DNA of 64,000 nt from Oceanobacillus saliphilus (GTDB taxonomy: Bacteria; Bacillota; Bacilli; Bacillales; Amphibacillaceae): assembly GCF_023522835.1 (NCBI RefSeq), contig NZ_JALCZU010000007.1, forward strand, positions 1 to 64,000, in the 5' to 3' direction. The translations under genes were made by a program, and so were the position numbers. The notes beneath the pieces are model-generated. The model worked only from the letters and a program-made list of their open reading frames with translations, did no database searches and was not told where the DNA came from. The first letter of the stretch is position 1; each line of letters begins with the position of its first letter. Below are positions 43,447 through 52,800 of this stretch, one piece after another.

Positions 43447-44492
43447 TCTTCTAATAAAGATTGTCCCATTATGCTGACACGCTTGGTATTCTTTAATTCA
43501 TCAAGGTTTTTAACCCCGATTCCAAACATTGTCATTTTTAATTCAAGTTCAATTTGCTCCATCGTTTGTGTAACGGCTTCAGGTGATTCTGTAGCAGCTT
43601 TCAGCAATTGACGCGCATAACCTACGATGTCTGCTCCGATGGTAATCGCTTTTGCAGCATCTACACCTGTTTTCATCCCACCACTGGCAACAAGAGGAGC
43701 CTCCGGAAGCTTGCTTCGAACGGAAACAATACAGTCTTTTGTAGGGATACCCCAGTTATTGAATGCTTCGGCCGCAGCTTTATTTAACGGATCACGCGAG
43801 CGTAATTTTTCCACCTGACTCCATGATGTCCCACCTGCTCCAGCAACATCTATATAGGAGATTCCGGCATTGTATAGTTTCTCAGCAACCGGGCCATCAA
43901 TTCCAAAACCAACTTCTTTAACTCCAACTGGTGCGTCCAATGTTTTACAAACCTGCTCGATTTTAGGCAAAAGATTTTCAAAGTTCAAATCTCCCCCATC
44001 CTGAACCGCTTCTTGTAGGCTGTTCAAATGAAGCACAATGGAATCTGCACCTGTTTTATCGATAATTCGTTGGCATTCTTCCGGACCATATCCATAATTG
44101 AATTGTACCGCTCCAATATTTACAATCACTGGCGCAGTTGGAGCCTGTTTACGGATAAGGAATGATTCTTTATACTGATCACTTTCCAAAAATGCACGTG
44201 TCGACCCAATTGCAAGAGCCCAGCCTTTTTCTTCAGCTGCAATTGCGAGATTCTGATTAATGGTAGTTGCAAGTTCTGATCCACCGGTCATCGAACTGAC
44301 CAAAAACGGCGCTTGGAGTTTTTTACCGAGAAAACTTGTTTCAAGCGTTATATCGGCAAAATTTATTTCCGGTAATGCATTATGTATGAAATTAATCCCT
44401 TCAAGACCTGTAGATTTATTTACCCCTTCAACGTTTCCAGTTAAACAAAGTCGTATATGTTCCGTTTTCCGTTGATTGATTCCTTTTTCCAT
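43437..44492 (-). CDS. fni: Isopentenyl-diphosphate delta-isomerase, type II
   Basis: A 351-residue FMN/NADPH-dependent TIM-barrel enzyme that interconverts IPP and DMAPP for isoprenoid synthesis. It begins with INQRKTEHIRLCL, and PFLVSSMTGGSE, AIGSTRAFLE and VGVKEVGFGIDG follow. SYIDVAGAGGTSWSQVE and LVASGGMKTGVDAAKAI are FMN-binding parts. GGAGG precedes the ATG at 44492. Monocistronic. Confidence 0.94.
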   Translation of the reverse strand: MEKGINQRKTEHIRLCLTGNVEGVNKSTGLEGINFIHNALPEINFADITLETSFLGKKLQAPFLVSSMTGGSELATTINQNLAIAAEEKGWALAIGSTRAFLESDQYKESFLIRKQAPTAPVIVNIGAVQFNYGYGPEECQRIIDKTGADSIVLHLNSLQEAVQDGGDLNFENLLPKIEQVCKTLDAPVGVKEVGFGIDGPVAEKLYNAGISYIDVAGAGGTSWSQVEKLRSRDPLNKAAAEAFNNWGIPTKDCIVSVRSKLPEAPLVASGGMKTGVDAAKAITIGADIVGYARQLLKAATESPEAVTQTMEQIELELKMTMFGIGVKNLDELKNTKRVSIMGQSLLEENS

Positions 44493-44661
44493 TGGTGGTA
44501 CCTCCGCTAATTTTTAAAATGTCTTTACCTTCTAGTCTACTTGTTTCGTCACTGAAATGAAAGAAAGAGCTATCTGTATATTATGTGATATAGTAAAGTT
44601 AATTCGTCAAGAGCATCATTTTCTTTCTCGTAATGAACAGAACCAAAAGGAGCTGAGAATA

Positions 44662-45207
44662 ATGAAGACAAAAGCAAAAGAATTTGCATCCCATGCGCAT
44701 AAAGGTCAGACCCGGAAAAATTCAGATGTACCGTATATAACTCATCCGATACGTGTGGCCAAGAGACTTGAAAATGCAGGGTTTAGGGACGAATTGGTAT
44801 GTGCCGCTTATCTTCATGATGTCGTTGAAGATACAACAGTTGAATTAGAGGATATCGAAAGGGAATTTGGCTCAGAAGTTGCCCAAATTGTCGCAGCACA
44901 TACAGAAGATAAATCAAAGTCTTGGCAAAATCGTAAACAGCATACCATTGATACCATTAAAAATGCCGATAAAGAGATAAAATATTTGATTGTAGCTGAT
45001 AAACTCGACAATCTGATTGGACTTGAAAAAGATTTGGCACAGCAAGGTGACGTCATATGGAAAAACTTCAACGCTGGTTTCAATGAACAGTTATGGTATA
45101 ACCAGTCCATCGTTAAAAACATGTATGTTGGGCTGACCGAAAAAGAGGTTCCCGACTATTTCAAAGAATATGAGCGAGTTGTGCAAAGGGTATTTGGAGA
45201 AAAATAG
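44662..45207 (+). CDS. Small HD-domain hydrolase, RelA/SpoT-like (possible small alarmone hydrolase)
   Basis: A 181-residue stand-alone HD protein. The metal-binding set fits the SpoT/MESH1 hydrolase family: H in ASHAHKGQTRKN, H in YITHPIRVA, HD in YLHDVVEDT and a late D in VADKLDNL. No synthetase, TGS or ACT domain is present. The family splits (p)ppGpp or related nucleotides, but this member is not proven to do so. The ATG at 44662 follows AAAAGGAG; the longer open frame from 44557 has no ribosome site. Confidence 0.75.
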   Translation: MKTKAKEFASHAHKGQTRKNSDVPYITHPIRVAKRLENAGFRDELVCAAYLHDVVEDTTVELEDIEREFGSEVAQIVAAHTEDKSKSWQNRKQHTIDTIKNADKEIKYLIVADKLDNLIGLEKDLAQQGDVIWKNFNAGFNEQLWYNQSIVKNMYVGLTEKEVPDYFKEYERVVQRVFGEK

Positions 45208-45406
45208 CACATGCGCCCGTTACCTTAATCACCATCGACAAAATTAATTCATGACTCCCTGTGGCACTATTTGCTTAAGGATGGAATTTCTAGGAACCGA
45301 AGCTGAACATGGCTTTTCTGTTAATCAATGAGCTGCATTAATTATACTTCCCTGATTTTTTAATGAAAGGATATCCTGGTTAAGGATACCCTCAAACTAT
45401 GAAGAG
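45208..45406. other. Intergenic gap with a possible decayed family B repeat and a weak terminator
   Basis: GAAGCTGAACATGGCTTTTC near 45298 resembles GGAGCTGGACGTGGCTGTTT near 32549, and TGCGCCCGTTAC near 45213 resembles the start of the same repeat. GGATATCC/GGATACC arms at 45368-45391 may end the tag transcript. Confidence 0.35.
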
Positions 45407-45979
45407 TCATGAATCTATCTTTTCATGATACAAAAAGCATTCCTTCGTATGATCATTCACCATACCGGTTGCCTGCATAAATGCATAGCAAATTGTAGGG
45501 CCAACAAATTTAAAACCGCGTTTTTTCAAATCCTTGCTCATTTGCTCGGATTGAATTGTTGTTGACGGTATATGTGCATCTGTCTTCCAATTATTATTAA
45601 TTGGCGAGCCACCAACAAATTGCCAAATATAGTTGTCAAAGCTGCCGAACTCATCCTGAATGGTTAAGAAAGCTCTTGCATTTGTAATAACTGATTTTAT
45701 CTTGCTTTTGTTTCTAATAATACCCTCATTAAGCTGCAGTTCCGCAATTTTTTCATCCTTGTATTCACTAATTATTTTTGGATTAAAATGATCAAATGCC
45801 ACTCTATAATTCTCTCTTCGTTTCAATATGGTAAGCCAGCTTAACCCAGCTTGTGCACCTTCCAGTGAAAGCATTTCAAAGAATTTTTCATCATCATGGA
45901 TAGGTCTGCCCCATTCATCATCATGATATTTTATATATATTTCATCTGATGTAACCCACTTGCATCGTTCTTTCTCCAT
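45407..45979 (-). CDS. tag: DNA-3-methyladenine glycosylase I
   Basis: A 190-residue base-excision repair glycosylase that removes 3-methyladenine. It begins with RCKWVTSDEIYIKYHDDEWGRPIHDD, where Cys and His take part in the zinc site. EGAQAGLSWLTILKRRENYRVAF is the helix-hairpin region with the catalytic Glu. FKFVGPTICYAFMQATGMVNDH carries the last zinc ligands. It follows the sulfurtransferase gene by one base and ends the three-gene operon. Confidence 0.93.
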   Translation of the reverse strand: MEKERCKWVTSDEIYIKYHDDEWGRPIHDDEKFFEMLSLEGAQAGLSWLTILKRRENYRVAFDHFNPKIISEYKDEKIAELQLNEGIIRNKSKIKSVITNARAFLTIQDEFGSFDNYIWQFVGGSPINNNWKTDAHIPSTTIQSEQMSKDLKKRGFKFVGPTICYAFMQATGMVNDHTKECFLYHEKIDS

Positions 45980-45980
45980 C

Positions 45981-46823
45981 TTAGTTCTCCTCTAGCTCTA
46001 CTTCATTTTCAACATAGGAAATCCAGTCACTGAAACTGCCCGGATATAGTTTCACATTCGAAAACCCGGCTTTTTTTAATGCAAGGATATTTGGGCATGC
46101 AGACACGCCCGAACCACACGAAACGATAATCTCATCATCTTTGGATAAGCTGGAAAAATGCTTTTTTAGTTCATCATCTTTTTTCCATGAACCATCTTCG
46201 GCAAGCACATCTTTCCAAAAGTAATTTTTTGCACCTGGAATATGACCGGCCTTACTGTACAAAGGCTCCCATTCCCCTAAGTATCGTTCTCTTGCTCGTG
46301 AATCTATTACTGTGGCGGTATTTGTCTTTATTTTTTCCTTAACCTCCTGCATGTTGACGATTCTGTTGCTGCCAATTTCAGCATCATATTCTTTCGCCAC
46401 CAAGGAAGGAAGTTCGTCAGTCACTTGGTTCCCTTCCTCAATCCAACCATCATATCCTCCCTCAAGAATGTACACCCTCTCATGGCTGATTGTCTCCAGC
46501 ATCCACCATAACCTTGCAGCAAACATATCATTGCTCTGATCATAAATAACGACTGTTGTATTATTATCAATTCCTATATTTCCAATTTTCGCCGTAAATA
46601 ATTCCCAATCCGGAAGTGGATGACTCCCACCATGCTTTTGAGTCTTTCCAGATAAATCTTTATTAAGGTCCATATAAACTGCCCCTGGCAAATGGTCTTG
46701 CAAATACATTTTCCTGCCTGCATCAGGATCATCCAGTTGAAACCTTACGTCAACAATTACGGTATTGTTCTGATTGTTTTCCAAGCGACGTTTCAGACGG
46801 CTGACGCTAATTAGATTCGTCAT
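45981..46823 (-). CDS. Sulfurtransferase with tandem rhodanese domains
   Basis: A 280-residue thiosulfate or 3-mercaptopyruvate sulfurtransferase. Domain 1 (about 5-130, VIVDVRFQLDDPDAGRKMY) is inactive in the usual way. Domain 2 (about 155-275) has the persulfide Cys in IVSCGSGVSACPN. The CGSGVSA loop recalls mercaptopyruvate sulfurtransferases (CGSGV/T) more than rhodaneses. It sits between a GNAT gene (1 base upstream) and tag (1 base downstream). Confidence 0.88.
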   Translation of the reverse strand: MTNLISVSRLKRRLENNQNNTVIVDVRFQLDDPDAGRKMYLQDHLPGAVYMDLNKDLSGKTQKHGGSHPLPDWELFTAKIGNIGIDNNTTVVIYDQSNDMFAARLWWMLETISHERVYILEGGYDGWIEEGNQVTDELPSLVAKEYDAEIGSNRIVNMQEVKEKIKTNTATVIDSRARERYLGEWEPLYSKAGHIPGAKNYFWKDVLAEDGSWKKDDELKKHFSSLSKDDEIIVSCGSGVSACPNILALKKAGFSNVKLYPGSFSDWISYVENEVELEEN

Positions 46824-46824
46824 T

Positions 46825-47325
46825 CTATCCCTCCAGTAATTTGCTCATATAATATTCATCTACAAATCTATCATTCATGTACAAGGAATCCCTTTTCTTT
46901 CCTTCTACTTCAAAACCAGCCTTCTCATATAATTTTACACCTGCCAGATTTTCCTCTATTACAGTCAATTCTAATCGATGAATCTTCTGTTTAGAAGCCC
47001 AATCCTCCATCTTCCTAAACATTTCCGTTCCAATGCCTAATCCCCGGTAGTTCTTTTCTATGCCAATTACGATGTAGGCACTATGCTTATTCTTTCTTGC
47101 ATTTCCTCCGATAGCAAAAAGATAACCGACTAATCTCCCTTCTTTTACTGTTACGAAAACTGTTGAATTTTCTTCTTGGTTAAGTTTATTAATTATTTTT
47201 GACTGGTTTTCAGGTGTTATATTTCTCTCTCCTGCTTCGTACAGCATATAAGGGCTTTCCGACTCTACCTTCTGGATAAGCGATGCAAGTTCTTCTCCAT
47301 CATCCATTACTGCTTCTCTAATCAT
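46825..47325 (-). CDS. GNAT-family N-acetyltransferase
   Basis: A 166-residue acetyltransferase. Motif A is YIVIGIEKNYRGLGIGTEMFRKM, with the R-G-x-G-x-G acetyl-CoA loop; LELTVIEENLAGVKLYEKAGFEVEG covers motif B. This layout is that of RimI/SpeG-like or YhhY-like enzymes, and the substrate is unknown. The ATG at 47325 follows AGGAGTGG. First gene of an operon with the sulfurtransferase and tag. Confidence 0.8.
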   Translation of the reverse strand: MIREAVMDDGEELASLIQKVESESPYMLYEAGERNITPENQSKIINKLNQEENSTVFVTVKEGRLVGYLFAIGGNARKNKHSAYIVIGIEKNYRGLGIGTEMFRKMEDWASKQKIHRLELTVIEENLAGVKLYEKAGFEVEGKKRDSLYMNDRFVDEYYMSKLLEG

Positions 47326-47534
47326 ATTTCCACTCCTAATTGATGCTTTATTATAACTTTCGACAAAAAGAATCAATATCCTCTTTCCAATTATTTCGAT
47401 TTCCGTTATTTGGTGTGGTAAAATACTACTAAAACAAGCCTCTTTCGTTGCAGTTGATAACTCGCATTTTACAGATTTTGCAACAAAAACATTTTACTAA
47501 AAAACACCTTAAATTAAAAAGGAGCGAAATAACC

Positions 47535-48764
47535 ATGAGAGAAGAACTGATAGAACGCTTTACTACATATGTGAAAATAGATACACAATCAAATGAAGAT
47601 TCTCCGTCAACACCTTCAACTCCCGGTCAGCTGGATCTTATTAATGTACTAACAAAAGAACTGAAAGAAATCGGTATGGAGGATGTGGAGTCTGATGAAA
47701 ATGGCTATCTAATGGCCACCCTTCCATCAAATACGGATAAAGAAGTTCCGACAATTGGATTTCTGGCACACGTAGATACCGCAACAGACTTCACTGGGAA
47801 AAATGTAAAACCGCAAATCATTGAAAATTTTGATGGTAACGATCTAACACTGAATAAAGACTTACATGTCGTTTTGTCTGCCAAAGAGTTTCCGGAGCTT
47901 CCAAGCTATAAAGGTCACACACTGATAACGACCGACGGAACCACATTGCTCGGTGCAGACAATAAAGCTGGGGTCGCAGAAATTATGACTGCCATAAATT
48001 ATCTGATCCAACAACCTGAGATAAAACATGGCAGAATTCGGGTGGCGTTTACACCAGATGAGGAAATTGGCCGTGGACCACATAAATTCGACGTCGAACG
48101 CTTTGGTGCGGATTTTGCTTATACCATCGATGGCGGACCACTCGGTGAGTTACAATATGAAAGTTTCAACGCTGCTGCGGCAAAGGTTACATTCAAAGGA
48201 AACAGCGTTCACCCAGGAACAGCTAAAAATAAAATGGTCAATTCAGGGAAATTGGCTGCCGAATTTGTAAATAAATTTCCTCAAAAGGAATCACCTGAAC
48301 ATACAGAAGGCTATGAAGGTTTTTACCATCTTATTTCAATCGATGGTGATGTGGAAAAGACAAAGGTTTATTACATTTTACGTGATCATGATCGATATAA
48401 ATTTGAAGGACGTAAAAGTACTTTAAAATCATTTGTTCAAGAAATAAAAGAAGTACATGGTGATACATCCGTGGAACTGGATATGGCTGATCAATATTAC
48501 AATATGCGTGAGAAAATCGAACCCGTTAAAGAAATTGTGGATATTGCCAGCCAAGCTATGAAGAACTTGAATATTGATCCAATCGTTGAACCTATCCGTG
48601 GTGGAACAGACGGCTCACAATTATCCTATATGGGTTTACCAACACCAAATATATTTACAGGTGGGGAGAATTTCCATGGTAAATTTGAATACATTTCTGT
48701 TGATAATATGGAAAAAGCATCTAACGTAATTGTGGAAATCTGCAAGTTGGTTGAAGCAAAATAA
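47535..48764 (+). CDS. pepT: Peptidase T (tripeptide aminopeptidase)
   Basis: A 409-residue di-zinc M20 peptidase that removes N-terminal residues from tripeptides in the cytosol. The zinc and catalytic motifs run [54 protein letters not shown] and [36 protein letters not shown] closes the site. The ATG at 47535 follows AAAAAGGAG; the longer open frame is not used. Confidence 0.95.
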   Translation: MREELIERFTTYVKIDTQSNEDSPSTPSTPGQLDLINVLTKELKEIGMEDVESDENGYLMATLPSNTDKEVPTIGFLAHVDTATDFTGKNVKPQIIENFDGNDLTLNKDLHVVLSAKEFPELPSYKGHTLITTDGTTLLGADNKAGVAEIMTAINYLIQQPEIKHGRIRVAFTPDEEIGRGPHKFDVERFGADFAYTIDGGPLGELQYESFNAAAAKVTFKGNSVHPGTAKNKMVNSGKLAAEFVNKFPQKESPEHTEGYEGFYHLISIDGDVEKTKVYYILRDHDRYKFEGRKSTLKSFVQEIKEVHGDTSVELDMADQYYNMREKIEPVKEIVDIASQAMKNLNIDPIVEPIRGGTDGSQLSYMGLPTPNIFTGGENFHGKFEYISVDNMEKASNVIVEICKLVEAK

Positions 48765-48772
48765 TAACGATT

Positions 48773-48803
48773 AAAAGTCCAGATCCATATTTACTCGGAT
48801 CTG
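48773..48803. terminator. Shared terminator between pepT and the MFS gene
   Basis: GTCCAGATCC/GGATCTGGA stem; overlaps the last codons of the convergent MFS gene. T-run on the minus strand. Confidence 0.75.
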
Positions 48804-49990
48804 GATTCACTCTTTATATGGATAAAAAATGAAGCTATCAATCCAATTGCCATTAAGAAGGCAAGGAACAAAAGCGTAGTAAAATAACTTCCCAGTTGCA
48901 TAAATGTTGTTGCTACTATCGGTCCTAAAGTGGCACCTATAAACAGGATGAATGTATAAAAGGATGCAGCAACTGCGCGGTCCTCTCCCCCGAGATTTCC
49001 CACGAGTATCATAATGGATGGAAACGTGATCGAAATGCCAGCAACATAGAATATAGTCAACCCAGCTATCAAAATCAGATTCGTTACGGCTCCTACCGTA
49101 GTCAAACCAAGTACACTAATCAACAAACCCATTCGAAATACTGGGATTAGACCAAATCGTTTGATAAAATAACCTGTAAAAGGCGAAATAAGCATGCCTA
49201 TAAATCCTAATGCACGAATAATAAGAATCTCCTTATCTGATAAATTAAATGGCGAACTACTTAAATACACTCCAAGAACTGTGTACATACCAATAAACGT
49301 AAGAAGTAGCATGACCGTAATAAGATAGGACAATAATAATAGTTTCGTTGTAAAAATCTCTTTCACTTTTTGTAAATATTTGTTAACCACTAGCTTCCTT
49401 TTGACATGGATGCCTTCCGGAAGAAAGAAGTATACGAAAAAGGAACATCCTAAGTATATACATCCAAAAACGATAAAAACCATTTGCCAATCAAACGTTT
49501 GATTAACAATCCCAGCCAGCACTTGGCCAAAAATCCCTGCAGTTACAAACCCAAAACTGATAAATCCAATGACAGTAGGTATCTTAAACTCAGGAAATAC
49601 ATCATATACATAAGCCAAGGCTGAAGGAGCAAATGTGGCTGCCATAAACCCCTGTAATCCACGCAGTAATAGAAACCATTGAAACGAGTCCACCAAACCA
49701 ATCGCCATCGTTACAAGTGTCAGGGTACACAGCCCGAATAATATAATCTGTTTTCGGCCAAACCTGTCTGAAAGTGGCCCAAATAGTAAAAAACCAATTG
49801 CATAAAATACTGAAAATATACTTGTTGGCCATGCTGCAGCTGTCGGTGACACTTGATAAATATTGGAAAATTCACTTGTTAGCGGAGTTGTAACGTAGAC
49901 GCTTGATACAATGAATAGAGCACAGCTAAAAAGTAAGATGGTGACTATAAGGTCATTTTGTTTCGGTTGTTGTTTTTCTGTTGCAGTCAT
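48791..49990 (-). CDS. MFS transporter
   Basis: A 399-residue major facilitator protein with 12 predicted membrane segments. The loop 2-3 motif GPLSDRFGRKQIILFG is intact, and GFMAATFAPSALAYVYDVFPE follows in segment 4-5, a pattern seen in Bacillus proteins of the YfhI/YgaY sort. Substrate unknown, possibly a drug or metabolite exporter. The ATG at 49990 follows AGGGGG. Convergent with pepT and divergent from the carboxypeptidase gene. Confidence 0.82.
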   Translation of the reverse strand: MTATEKQQPKQNDLIVTILLFSCALFIVSSVYVTTPLTSEFSNIYQVSPTAAAWPTSIFSVFYAIGFLLFGPLSDRFGRKQIILFGLCTLTLVTMAIGLVDSFQWFLLLRGLQGFMAATFAPSALAYVYDVFPEFKIPTVIGFISFGFVTAGIFGQVLAGIVNQTFDWQMVFIVFGCIYLGCSFFVYFFLPEGIHVKRKLVVNKYLQKVKEIFTTKLLLLSYLITVMLLLTFIGMYTVLGVYLSSSPFNLSDKEILIIRALGFIGMLISPFTGYFIKRFGLIPVFRMGLLISVLGLTTVGAVTNLILIAGLTIFYVAGISITFPSIMILVGNLGGEDRAVAASFYTFILFIGATLGPIVATTFMQLGSYFTTLLFLAFLMAIGLIASFFIHIKSESRSE

Positions 49991-50221
49991 ACAATACCCC
50001 CTGCCTCCATATATGGATATGATGAATAGGGACTATTCATACCGAAAGCAGCTTCTTCAATATTAAAATTTTCTAACGCTTCCGAATGAATTGCATTTAA
50101 GAACACTACTATTATTGTGCAGGTAAATGTGAGAAAATGAATTAATATCTGTACTTCTGCCATTGTTTCTAGAATCATAAAATAACGATAATATGGCAGA
50201 TTCACAAGGAGAGATAAAACG

Positions 50222-51283
50222 ATGTTCAACAAGAAAAAATCATCTATTCTATTTTTGATAGTAACTATATTAGGTTTATTGTCCGCATGCTCTGCATTTG
50301 ATCAAACAAAGCAACCAGAAGAACAAGCACCATCCGATTTTGATGAAACTCCTACAAAAGAAGAGAAACTTAAAGAACCTAACCATAAACAAGAAGAACA
50401 AACCGTCACGCTTCCTGCAGATTCCCTCCAGAAGAAGGATACAGGAGAACAAGTCCTCCAGCTTCAAATCGCTTTGAATTATATTGGGTATGAGTTGTCA
50501 GAGAACGGTGAATATGATGCAGCCACTACTTGGGCTATAACGGATTTTCAATTACAGCACGATTCCCTGCTTTCATCCGGTATCTATGATGAACAAACGA
50601 AAAGCGCATTAAATGATGCAATAAACAATACTATAAAAATAGTTGTTGGATCGGGTTTGCCGCAAACAGTAGAACCAGCGTTTACAAATGCAGGTACAGA
50701 GGTTATTGCAAATCCTTATGAACAGCTAGCACTTATCAATAAAGAACATGCTCTTCCAGCAGATTATGTTCCGGAAGATCTTGTCATACCTGATGTTCCT
50801 TTTCCTTTCGAGGAAGATCTGCCTAAGAAACAAATGCGAAAAGTTGCCGCAAATTCTTTGGAAAGTTTATTTGCGGCAGCTCAGGAAGAAGGACTTGAGC
50901 TGTTTGCCCAATCTGGTTATCGCTCCTACGATAGACAGGATGTTATCTTTGCTTCCAACGCTCTCGAGCATGGTGAAGAAGAAGCAAACACTTTCAGCTC
51001 ACGTCCTGGTGAAAGCGAGCACCAAACCGGCCTAGCAATGGACGTGACGAGCCCAGAAGTTAATTTTAAACTAGTCTTTGAATTTGGTGATACAAAAGAA
51101 GGACAATGGATTCAGGAAAATGCAGCCGAATACGGATTTATCATCCGGTTCCCTGAAGGAAAAGAAGAGATAACTAGGTACACGTATGAACCTTGGCATT
51201 TGCGGTATGTAGGTAAAAAAGCTGCAAAGGAAATTATGTCTCAGAATATTACATTGGAAGAATATCTTGGGGCAACAGAATAG
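50222..51283 (+). CDS. VanY-type D-alanyl-D-alanine carboxypeptidase lipoprotein with peptidoglycan-binding domain
   Basis: A 353-residue exported lipoprotein. The signal peptide ends in lipobox LLSAC. An acidic linker is followed by a peptidoglycan-binding type 1 domain (about 60-130: GEQVLQLQIALNYIGYELSENGEYD). The M15B domain (about 160-345) has SGYRSYDRQ, SEHQTGLAMDVTS (zinc His and Asp) and YEPWHLRYVGK (zinc His). It trims D-Ala from cell-wall stem peptides. AAGGAGAG precedes the ATG. Single-gene unit with terminator. Confidence 0.9.
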   Translation: MFNKKKSSILFLIVTILGLLSACSAFDQTKQPEEQAPSDFDETPTKEEKLKEPNHKQEEQTVTLPADSLQKKDTGEQVLQLQIALNYIGYELSENGEYDAATTWAITDFQLQHDSLLSSGIYDEQTKSALNDAINNTIKIVVGSGLPQTVEPAFTNAGTEVIANPYEQLALINKEHALPADYVPEDLVIPDVPFPFEEDLPKKQMRKVAANSLESLFAAAQEEGLELFAQSGYRSYDRQDVIFASNALEHGEEEANTFSSRPGESEHQTGLAMDVTSPEVNFKLVFEFGDTKEGQWIQENAAEYGFIIRFPEGKEEITRYTYEPWHLRYVGKKAAKEIMSQNITLEEYLGATE

Positions 51284-51293
51284 CATCATAACT

Positions 51294-51323
51294 AATCCTG
51301 TTCACTTTGAGCAGGATTTTTTA
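51294..51323 (+). terminator. Terminator after the VanY-type gene
   Basis: AATCCTG-TC/GA-CAGGATT stem and a T-run, about 10 bases past the stop. Confidence 0.8.
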
Positions 51324-51398
51324 TTGGATAAGAAAGCATACATACTTTTCTTACTAATAAGTGCAACTATGGCTGTGCTCGAAAGGCTTGGTGACAAC
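51324..51398 (-). repeat. Dispersed hairpin repeat, family A, copy 3 (inverted)
   Basis: Read on the minus strand it opens with TTGTCACCAAGCCTTTC (51381-51397), then has TTGCACTTAT and an arm with TATGCTTTCTTATCC. Same block order as at 37611, opposite strand. It directly follows the VanY terminator. Confidence 0.7.
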
Positions 51399-51495
51399 CA
51401 ACTTTTCAATGATTATTTTTTTGAAATGCGGGTATTCGTTTGTATGTAGCTTAAAGAATTTAGCATATTGTATATTTTTACTGGAAAGCTGGTGT

Positions 51496-52023
51496 TTGGA
51501 AGTGTTTGGGTTACTGGACTTTTTAAGATTGGCAATGTCCGTATTCATTATACTGCCCATTGTATCTCTTATTAGGGAGATGGGTTATTTAATTGCTGGA
51601 AAAATATTTGGGGTCAAGGAGGCGACCATAACGATCGGTTCGGGCCCTTATTTCTTTAAATTCTGGATTTTTGAAGTAAGGAGATTTTATTTCATGTACA
51701 GCTGGTGTCACTACGATTCACTTGAAAGAGATACAAAAATTGCCCATATCTTCATTTATTCTTCACCCATTCTCGCCAATTTATTTGTTGCATTAGTCAT
51801 TAATGGGCTATTGGCAAATGATTTACTTGCACATGAGACATTTTGGAATCAATTCGTTTTCTATGCCTTTTATTTTCTGCTTTTCGATGCAATTCCAATG
51901 TACTATCCTGATGGACAGCCAAGTAACGGGAGGGTGGTTTATGATTTGATACGTTATGGGAAACGCAGTGACTTTACACGAAACGACCCACAAATCGATA
52001 CAAAACCGGAAGAGGAGGAATAG
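51496..52023 (+). CDS. M50 (site-2 protease) homologue lacking the catalytic HExxH motif
   Basis: About 175 residues with four or so hydrophobic segments. SLIREMGYLIAGKIFGVKEA, then ITIGSGPYFFKF, matches the M50 pattern H-E-x-x-H-x-x-A-x-x-F-G-V-x-x-x-x-x-x-I-G-x-G-P, but the two zinc His are Arg27 and Tyr31 (R-E-M-G-Y). The second motif is kept in part as FDAIPMYYPDGQP (Asp131, Pro134, Asp139-Gly140). It is thus likely a membrane pseudo-protease. TTG at 51496 is a best guess with a weak GGAAAG site; a longer frame from 51361 runs into the repeat. Confidence 0.6.
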   Translation: MEVFGLLDFLRLAMSVFIILPIVSLIREMGYLIAGKIFGVKEATITIGSGPYFFKFWIFEVRRFYFMYSWCHYDSLERDTKIAHIFIYSSPILANLFVALVINGLLANDLLAHETFWNQFVFYAFYFLLFDAIPMYYPDGQPSNGRVVYDLIRYGKRSDFTRNDPQIDTKPEEEE

Positions 52024-52097
52024 GCAAAACTCGCCTGACTGGAGAAATGAGCAGAGCTTGATTACAGAGAAGTTGCTATACATTTCCCGGGGATTGG

Positions 52098-52616
52098 CTA
52101 TGCTAAAGACAATGCTAAGTCAATTTGTACATCAAGTGCACGAATCCGTTCAAGCGCAATATGCTCTTCAATCTTTTTATAATGATGGTTTCCGCCATTT
52201 TCTTCGTCGGCTTCATCTGCCATCGTAACTACTTGCTGCAATGGTTTTAATTTCAGTTCACCTTTAGGCAAATAAGAGTCCGTATGGAGTAAAATCGCCA
52301 CAGCTATTTCCTTTGCAGCCTGACGTTCTTCTCCAATTCGAATAAGCAGCTTATGCGCTCTGCTTGCTCCCTTAATTGCATGAATATCATTTTCCTTATA
52401 GAGTTGATAATCCCACTCGCCATCGCGATACCATGTATAATGCCCAATATCATGCAATAACGCAGCTTTGGTCGCATGGTCGGGGTTTACATCGAATCGT
52501 TTTGAAAATATATAGGCGTATTCTGCTACAGCAATCGCATGTGCTATACCAGACCTTTTCAAATATTTTTGTGTAATGGGATGTGTAAAAACCTGCTCTA
52601 ATGTAACTTGTCTCAT
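52098..52616 (-). CDS. HD-domain phosphohydrolase
   Basis: A 172-residue HD-superfamily protein. Metal ligands are His in RSGIAHAIAVAEYA, His-Asp in AALLHDIGHYTWYRDGEW and a distal Asp in VVTMADEADEEN. A conserved HAIKGASRAHKLL follows the HD. The fold fits YueE/YedJ-like phosphohydrolases whose substrates are not known. The ATG at 52616 follows AAAGGAG. Convergent with the M50-like gene. Confidence 0.78.
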   Translation of the reverse strand: MRQVTLEQVFTHPITQKYLKRSGIAHAIAVAEYAYIFSKRFDVNPDHATKAALLHDIGHYTWYRDGEWDYQLYKENDIHAIKGASRAHKLLIRIGEERQAAKEIAVAILLHTDSYLPKGELKLKPLQQVVTMADEADEENGGNHHYKKIEEHIALERIRALDVQIDLALSLA

Positions 52617-52665
52617 GTTAGATTTCTCCTTTCTATAAATTGATCTTTCGTGTTGCGCGAATCGC

Positions 52666-52692
52666 CCTTAACGGGTTGTCATCCCGTTAAGG
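52666..52692. repeat. Perfect 10-bp inverted repeat upstream of the HD gene
   Basis: CCTTAACGGG/CCCGTTAAGG with a 7-base loop, 50 bases upstream of the HD gene start and without a T-run. It may be an operator or a leader hairpin. Confidence 0.5.
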
Positions 52693-52800
52693 TAAAATTT
52701 AAATGACTATATCATAGATCTTATTTAAATACAATAATTACCTATTATCAAATCACTCAAACATAAGACGAAAAAGCTATCTAGTTGATCTCAAAAGATT

